Assembly: GCA_041263285.1 (NCBI GenBank) | Contig: JBFSVS010000027.1 | Span: 1 to 10,446, forward strand | DNA length: 10,446 nt | From: Acidiparvus fluvialis | GTDB taxonomy: Bacteria > Acidobacteriota > Holophagae > Holophagales > Holophagaceae | Reading direction: 5' to 3' | In this document: in pieces, positions 6,476 to 10,446 of the stretch | Layout of the letters: each line of letters opens with the position of its first letter | Numbering within the stretch: position 1 is the stretch's first letter | Translations under genes and position numbers: made by a program | Notes under the pieces: generated by a model | Database searches by the model: none | What the model was told of the DNA's origin: nothing | The model's input: only the letters and a program-made list of their open reading frames with translations

Positions 6476-6927
6476 TCCTTAAAATAAGTCTCGATCACTT
6501 GATACCTGAAATCGAAAATAGCTCGAAGGTCTCGCTCCACCCAAAGCGCATGCGCCCAGGCCCCTAGGAATCCCCATCCGATGATGTATCGGACTCGATC
6601 TTTCATCTCTGTCGATCCATCCGGTAGGGTTCTAAATGTATGAGTGTGATGCCAAAGTTGGTAAGGCCCTTTCACTTGACGGTCTATAAAATATTCATTC
6701 GTCACAAACTCTTCGATAAGCGTCCGCCAGCGGATGGGGATCCCCCTTACTCTCAGGGTGTAATCAAAAATGGATCCGGCTCCTTGGGGTAAGGGATGGG
6801 TAAGGATTTTAAAATGTAACCAAGGGGGAGTAATTAATTCCAAGTTTCTTGGATCACTAAAAAAGTTGAAAACAGTTTCACGGGATCGAGGAATAATCTG
6901 CGTTCGCTCGAGAAGATACTCTCTCAT
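6472..6927 (-). CDS. SRPBCC (START-like) ligand-binding family protein
   Basis: This 151-residue protein has the fold signature of the SRPBCC/polyketide-cyclase superfamily. An N-terminal strand and the helix SRETVFNFFSDPRNLELITPPWL are followed by antiparallel strands (YTLRVRGIPIRWRTLIEEF, FIDRQVKGPYQLWHHTHTF, GSTEMKDRVRYII). A long C-terminal helix (RAIFDFRYQVIETYF) closes the domain. It fills the whole domain with no signal peptide or membrane segment, so it is cytoplasmic. Its ATG overlaps the TGA of the epimerase-like gene in the ATGA arrangement, a strong sign of translational coupling. In my general knowledge, proteins of this type are often adjacent or fused to TIGR01777 proteins, which suggests a shared small hydrophobic ligand. 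No ligand or reaction is known to me for this subgroup. Confidence 0.85.
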   Translation of the reverse strand: MREYLLERTQIIPRSRETVFNFFSDPRNLELITPPWLHFKILTHPLPQGAGSIFDYTLRVRGIPIRWRTLIEEFVTNEYFIDRQVKGPYQLWHHTHTFRTLPDGSTEMKDRVRYIIGWGFLGAWAHALWVERDLRAIFDFRYQVIETYFKD

Positions 6928-7841
6928 CCAAGAAGGTCCTTTAACGCTCCCTCCGGCCTTTCAAACTTGAATTTAAAACCCAGACCCTGGAGTGCTTTCG
7001 GATAAACAAAGGCACCTTTCAGCAGCATGGCTTCCGCCATTTCTCCCATCAGAAGGTTGAGAGCGAATCGGGTTACAAACGCAGGAACCGGCAAAATGGG
7101 ACGCCGTAATTGCTTGCCCAAGAGCCGAGTAAAGGTCTCGTTGGTCGTAGGGAAGGGGGAAGTTGCGTTTAAGACCCCTTGATATTGATCATTTTCAACG
7201 CAGTGAATCAAGATGGAAACTAAATCGTCGATATGAATCCAACTAAAACCTTGCTGGCCATCACCCAACTTTGCTCCCTGAAAGAAGCGGACGGGTAAAC
7301 TCATCTTGGGTAAAGCTCCACCCTTTCGGGATAGAACAATTCCAATGCGTACCTTGGATAATCGGACACCGAGTTGGGTTACGGGATCAGCAGCAGCCTC
7401 CCAATCTCGACAGACGTCGGCAAGAAAACCCTCACCGATACTACTTTTCTCATCGATGGGTCTTCCGTCGTGCGGTCCATAAATTCCAATTGCACTGGCG
7501 TTAACTAAAATGCGAGGGCGACGATCTCCCGCCTCACGATAAGCTTCGACCAACCGAGTGGTCGTATCCGTTCGACTGGAGAGAATGGCATTCTTACGCT
7601 TGGGGCTCCAGCGCTTATCGGCAATCCCTTCACCCGCTAAGTTAATCACCGCGTAGGCAGAAGGGATGACTTGATTTAGAGAGGACCATAAAACGAATGG
7701 AATACCCTCGGGAGACGTTCCTTCACGACGAGAGAGAATGGAGACTTCGTATCCGGCCCTTTGAAGTTCTTGGCAAAGTCGGGTGCCCACGAGTCCGGAC
7801 CCCCCCGCTACGAGGACATGTTTTCTACCAGCGTCATTCAT
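6924..7841 (-). CDS. TIGR01777 family NAD(P)-binding SDR-type protein (YfcH-like)
   Basis: This 305-residue atypical extended short-chain dehydrogenase/epimerase-like protein resembles E. coli YfcH (297 residues). The N-terminal Rossmann motif is VAGGSGLVGTRL (residues 11-22), and INLAGEGIADKRW (about 66-77) is diagnostic of TIGR01777. Next come KNAILSSRTDTT, then NASAIGIYG (114-122) containing the active-site-like Tyr121, and the DVCRDWE block. GFSWIHIDDL marks the end of the substrate domain. The C-terminal part (about 250-303, ending LLMGEMAEAMLLKGAFVYPKAL and GFKFKF) is the DUF1731 domain. Cofactor binding is expected; the substrate is not known. A perfect GGAGG SD six bases upstream fixes the start. 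It is the first gene of a two-gene operon with the SRPBCC gene, with a four-base overlap, and is divergent from the FAD dehydrogenase gene. Confidence 0.92.
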   Translation of the reverse strand: MNDAGRKHVLVAGGSGLVGTRLCQELQRAGYEVSILSRREGTSPEGIPFVLWSSLNQVIPSAYAVINLAGEGIADKRWSPKRKNAILSSRTDTTTRLVEAYREAGDRRPRILVNASAIGIYGPHDGRPIDEKSSIGEGFLADVCRDWEAAADPVTQLGVRLSKVRIGIVLSRKGGALPKMSLPVRFFQGAKLGDGQQGFSWIHIDDLVSILIHCVENDQYQGVLNATSPFPTTNETFTRLLGKQLRRPILPVPAFVTRFALNLLMGEMAEAMLLKGAFVYPKALQGLGFKFKFERPEGALKDLLG

Positions 7842-7847
7842 GCAAAG

Positions 7848-7852
7848 CCTCC
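7848..7852 (-). promoter_or_regulatory. Shine-Dalgarno site of the TIGR01777 gene
   Basis: On the minus strand this reads GGAGG, six bases before the ATG at 7841-7839. It is the best SD match in the window. Confidence 0.7.
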
Positions 7853-7909
7853 ACTCTAAGAATAAGGAGTGTTTACGGGATGGCGTAGAGATAAAATTCT
7901 AGAAATAGA

Positions 7910-7921
7910 TAACTTAAGTTA
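7910..7921. promoter_or_regulatory. Perfect 12-base palindrome in a divergent intergenic region (operator candidate)
   Basis: TAACTTAAGTTA is its own reverse complement. It sits in the 127-base spacer (7842-7968) between the divergent TIGR01777 and FAD-dehydrogenase genes, 47 bases from the plus-strand start and 68 from the minus-strand start. A second, 8-base palindrome, TTCTAGAA, lies at 7897-7904, and the surrounding bases are AT-rich. The position suits a dimeric repressor or activator controlling both genes. It does not clearly match the canonical Fur or PerR boxes. Hexamers TAAAAT at 7892-7897 and 7920-7925 could be -10 elements, but no good -35 accompanies them. That it is a regulator-binding site is inference. 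Confidence 0.35.
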
Positions 7922-7968
7922 AAATCGGTCATAAGGCTTTGGACATTTAGTCCCCCTCGCCGGAGTTT

Positions 7969-9609
7969 ATGAGATACCTGCTCTCGAATTTACCCCTCCC
8001 GATTGGACGAGAAGCCTCGTCATTAACCGGTGTTCTTGCTGACGCGCTGGGGTTACCTGAGTCTAACTTCAGCCGTGCGAGGCTAGAAAGACGCAGTCTC
8101 GATGCGCGCCATAAGGGATCCATTCGATTTCTCATCTCGGTCTCGTTTGATAGTTCTATGGAAGTTCCCGAAGGATCCGTTCCTTTGGGACTTCAGTTAA
8201 CCCTTGCTCCTCCTGCGCTGCCCTTCTTGGTTAATCCCTTGAGTCGAAAAGGAAAAGTGGTGATTGTGGGGAGTGGGCCAGCCGGCACTTTCTGTGCGCT
8301 CCGTTGTCTTGATTACGGGTTACAACCCATCATCCTAGAACGGGGTCCGAGTATGAGCGATCGGGTTCAAGGTATCAATGCACTCTGGAAAGATGCTCAA
8401 CTAAAGCCCAACGCAAATGCTCAATTCGGTGAGGGTGGGGCGGGTACGTTTAGTGATGGAAAACTTACCACCCGAATTGGTCATCCGGCAACTCGTTATG
8501 TCATTGATACGTTCGTACGCTTCGGGGCGCACCCACGAATTTCTTATCTTGCAAAGCCTCATGTTGGAACCGATGTGATCCGAAAATGTTCAGTCCTCAT
8601 CAGAAAAGATGCAGAAAAGCGTGGAGCAATTTATCGGTGGAATGCCAAACTTGTGGATTTAGAAGTAACTCAGGGAAAAGTGACCGGAGCGATTCTCGAA
8701 AATGGAGAGATCATTTCATGCGATGCATTAGTCTTGGCCCCTGGACATAGCGCTCGAGATACGTTTGAGATGCTCCATCACCGGGGTGTTGCTATGAAAC
8801 AAAAACCCTTTGCCATGGGGGTCCGAATTGAGCATCCACAAGATTTAATCGACAAAGCCCAATACGGTCCGAACCGAGGTCACCCTAGTCTTCCCCCGGC
8901 TGATTACAAATTAGTCTGTAACCTTGGGCTGAATCGAGCGACGTATAGTTTTTGTATGTGCCCCGGCGGAGAAGTGACGCAGTGTACATCCGAAGAGGGC
9001 GCGTGCGTAGTCAATGGAATGAGTAATGAAGCTCGTGATTCCGGTTTTGCTAATTCCGGATTGGTCGCCAAGGTCAATACGTCAGATTTTGGGAGTGAGC
9101 ATCTTCTTGGTGGAATGTACTTTCAAAGATTTTGGGAACACAAAGCTTTTCAGTCTGCTCAGGAAACCTATGGTGCACCCGCGATGAGCGTTAAGGATTT
9201 TATGTCAGGAAAACCCTCCGGCAAGCTCCCCTCTTCAAGTTTTCAACCTTTCACTATTCCTGCTGATATTACCCAGTGCCTGCCTCCTTTTGTTGAAGAC
9301 CAGATTCGTCAATCTCTCCCAACTTTTGATAAAAAAATCCATGGTTACACTTCTTCACAAGCTATCCTCATTGCTCTTGAAAGTCGGACCTCTAGTCCGA
9401 TCCAGTTGCTTCGCGATGCTCAGGGTCAATCCCTCAGTCACCCTCAGCTCTATCCCTGCGGTGAGGGAGCTGGTTTTGCAGGGGGGATTACCTCGGCGGC
9501 TGTTGACGGTATTCGGGTAGCCGAATGGATTGCTCAGTCTTTCGGCGCAGAGCCCTTTCTGCCTTTTGAAAAACAAGTCAATCCTAAAGAATTGGTGAAT
9601 GAGTATTAG
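7969..9609 (+). CDS. FAD-dependent dehydrogenase of the COG2509 type
   Basis: This 546-residue flavoprotein is of a widespread but uncharacterised family. Residues 1-90 form an N-terminal domain typical of the family, including ARLERRSLDARHKGSIRF. The FAD-binding Rossmann motif is VVIVGSGPAGTFCALR (97-112), with the ribose-binding acidic residue E124 in ILERG. The family-defining block QFGEGGAGTFSDGKLTTR is at 152-169. The mid-protein YSFCMCPGG block and the C-terminal FAD motif YPCGEGAGFAGGITSAAVDGIR (about 495-516) are intact. No signal peptide or membrane segment is seen. The ATG has a GGAG three bases upstream, an unusually short spacing, but the conserved N-terminal domain supports it. 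Its stop TAG lies 33 bases before nadE in the same frame. The electron donor, acceptor and substrate are unknown, so no gene name is given. Confidence 0.9.
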   Translation: MRYLLSNLPLPIGREASSLTGVLADALGLPESNFSRARLERRSLDARHKGSIRFLISVSFDSSMEVPEGSVPLGLQLTLAPPALPFLVNPLSRKGKVVIVGSGPAGTFCALRCLDYGLQPIILERGPSMSDRVQGINALWKDAQLKPNANAQFGEGGAGTFSDGKLTTRIGHPATRYVIDTFVRFGAHPRISYLAKPHVGTDVIRKCSVLIRKDAEKRGAIYRWNAKLVDLEVTQGKVTGAILENGEIISCDALVLAPGHSARDTFEMLHHRGVAMKQKPFAMGVRIEHPQDLIDKAQYGPNRGHPSLPPADYKLVCNLGLNRATYSFCMCPGGEVTQCTSEEGACVVNGMSNEARDSGFANSGLVAKVNTSDFGSEHLLGGMYFQRFWEHKAFQSAQETYGAPAMSVKDFMSGKPSGKLPSSSFQPFTIPADITQCLPPFVEDQIRQSLPTFDKKIHGYTSSQAILIALESRTSSPIQLLRDAQGQSLSHPQLYPCGEGAGFAGGITSAAVDGIRVAEWIAQSFGAEPFLPFEKQVNPKELVNEY

Positions 9610-9642
9610 CCTCAACTAAGGCTTCATAAACGATGGCTTTCG

Positions 9643-10446
9643 ATGAAACGCCAAAGGGAATATCCTAAAGTTGTGAAGATTGCGATCCTCCAGATAAACC
9701 CAAGACTCGCAAATCCTGAATTTAATGGTTCGGAGATTGAGCAGAGATATCAAGAGGCCGTGGCTGGAGGAGCAGAGATTGTCGTCACTCCGGAGATGCA
9801 TGTCGCAGGCTATATTCCGAATGACCGGCTTTGGGATCCCGGTGTGCGTTATCGAATTCAAGCTGAATCAGAGCGACTGGTTCGTCTTACGGGATCGACC
9901 CCCTTACTTCTGGGAACGGTAACTCCGGCCCCGAGCGGCAGGCTCTGGAATGAACTCTGGTGGTGTTCGGAAGGGCAAGTTCACCATCGTATTCGAAAGC
10001 GAGTCCTTCCCTCTTATGATGTTTTTGATGAACACCGATGGTTTGAACCAGATCCTAATCCTCAGCCCTTGATTTCTTTTGGGGGGGAACAGATCGGTCT
10101 TTCGATCTGCGAAGACCTTTGGGCGAACCCCTGGGGGCAGGGCAGCATTCGATACACCTTGAATCCGATTGAAGATCTTGTCAATCAAGGCGCATCGATG
10201 TTAATCAATGCTTCGGTGAGCCCTGCCAATTTAGGAGCTTGGGCACCCTCCAAGCGCTATCTTGGCTGGGTTCCTTCCAAGGCAGATCAGAGAAGGAAAA
10301 TCCTTTTAGATCAGGCTCAGCACTATAAAATTCCCATCGTTTTTGCCTCTCGAGTGGGAGCTGATTCCTCTCTCATTTACGACGGTTCATCCGGCATGGC
10401 CTCCGCAAAGGGGCTATGGCAAGGAGCTCCCTCTTTTTGGGAGGGA
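9643..10446 (+). CDS. nadE: Glutamine-dependent NAD synthetase, N-terminal glutaminase (nitrilase) domain, cut by window end
   Basis: The frame stays open from 9643 to the window edge (268 codons, no stop), so the 3' part with the ATP-pyrophosphatase synthetase domain lies outside. The visible part is a nitrilase/amidase domain with all three catalytic residues: Glu in TPEMHVAGYIP (about residue 51), Lys in RKRVLPSYDVFDEHRWFEP (about 119), and Cys in SICEDLW (about 156). The block LPSYDVFDE-R-F and the later VGADSSLIYDGSS are specific to glutamine-dependent NAD synthetases rather than other nitrilases. The enzyme takes ammonia from glutamine to amidate deamido-NAD, the last step of NAD synthesis. 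The start is uncertain: ATG 9643 has no SD. A GTG at 9673 gives VKIAILQINP, where the family usually begins, with AAAGGGA about 13 bases upstream. Confidence 0.9.
   Translation, partial: MKRQREYPKVVKIAILQINPRLANPEFNGSEIEQRYQEAVAGGAEIVVTPEMHVAGYIPNDRLWDPGVRYRIQAESERLVRLTGSTPLLLGTVTPAPSGRLWNELWWCSEGQVHHRIRKRVLPSYDVFDEHRWFEPDPNPQPLISFGGEQIGLSICEDLWANPWGQGSIRYTLNPIEDLVNQGASMLINASVSPANLGAWAPSKRYLGWVPSKADQRRKILLDQAQHYKIPIVFASRVGADSSLIYDGSSGMASAKGLWQGAPSFWEG

Noticed and set aside
7271..7504. 77-codon plus-strand open frame opposite the TIGR01777 gene
   Set aside because: The minus-strand protein is fully conserved across this region; the plus-strand translation is rich in Arg, His and Trp and has no domain character.
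9608..9623. Hairpin AGCCT-CAACTA-AGGCT after the flavoprotein gene, possible terminator
   Set aside because: The stem is only five base pairs and no T-tract follows, so it is unlikely to terminate transcription before nadE.
9616..10188. Two minus-strand open frames of 81 and 94 codons near the window end
   Set aside because: They are antisense to the nadE glutaminase domain, which has all three catalytic residues. The real gene runs off the window, which makes the shadows look like the only candidates there.
1..10446. Search for a defence system, mobile element, CRISPR array or tRNA/rRNA gene
   Set aside because: No transposase, integrase, nuclease-helicase cluster, regularly spaced repeats or cloverleaf-like segment was seen. 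Nearly every base belongs to recognisable housekeeping genes.

Overview
The window is a compact, gene-dense stretch of a bacterial chromosome. GC content is moderate, about 45-50% by eye. It carries almost only housekeeping and central-metabolism genes. I see no mobile element, phage gene, CRISPR array, rRNA or tRNA, and no clearly new biological system. The host is a bacterium with a Gram-negative-like gene set; the sequence alone does not fix the phylum. Shine-Dalgarno (SD) signals are irregular: strong for some genes and not recognisable for others. A member of the Planctomycetes-Verrucomicrobia-Chlamydiae group or a similar lineage is possible, but that is a weak guess.

There are five transcription blocks in alternating direction. 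(1) Plus strand, 2-3511: the 3' end of an M24 aminopeptidase P, a Fur-family metalloregulator, adenosine deaminase, an NrnA-type DHH phosphoesterase and GTP cyclohydrolase II (RibA). (2) Minus strand, 4863-3508: PgsA, then an RluB/RsuA-type pseudouridine synthase. (3) Plus strand, 4945-6475: a small putative membrane protein overlapping miaB. (4) Minus strand, 7841-6472: a TIGR01777 SDR-type epimerase, translationally coupled to a SRPBCC (START-like) protein. (5) Plus strand, 7969 to the window end: a COG2509-type FAD-dependent dehydrogenase, then the 5' part of a glutamine-dependent NAD synthetase. That last gene has no stop codon inside the window.

The shared themes are nucleotide and cofactor metabolism (adenosine deamination, nanoRNA/pAp hydrolysis, riboflavin and NAD synthesis) and RNA modification (MiaB on tRNA, the pseudouridine synthase on rRNA), plus phospholipid synthesis. 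The architecture is very tight. Both convergent junctions (ribA/rlu and miaB/SRPBCC) overlap by the same four bases, CTAA, which supply TAA on one strand and TAG on the other. The only non-coding stretches over about 60 bases are 730-797, 4864-4944 and 7842-7968; none exceeds 130 bases. The last contains a perfect 12-base palindrome between divergent genes, the best candidate regulatory site in the window. The leads most worth a second look are this palindrome, the small membrane ORF ahead of miaB, the epimerase-SRPBCC pair and the convergent overlaps.
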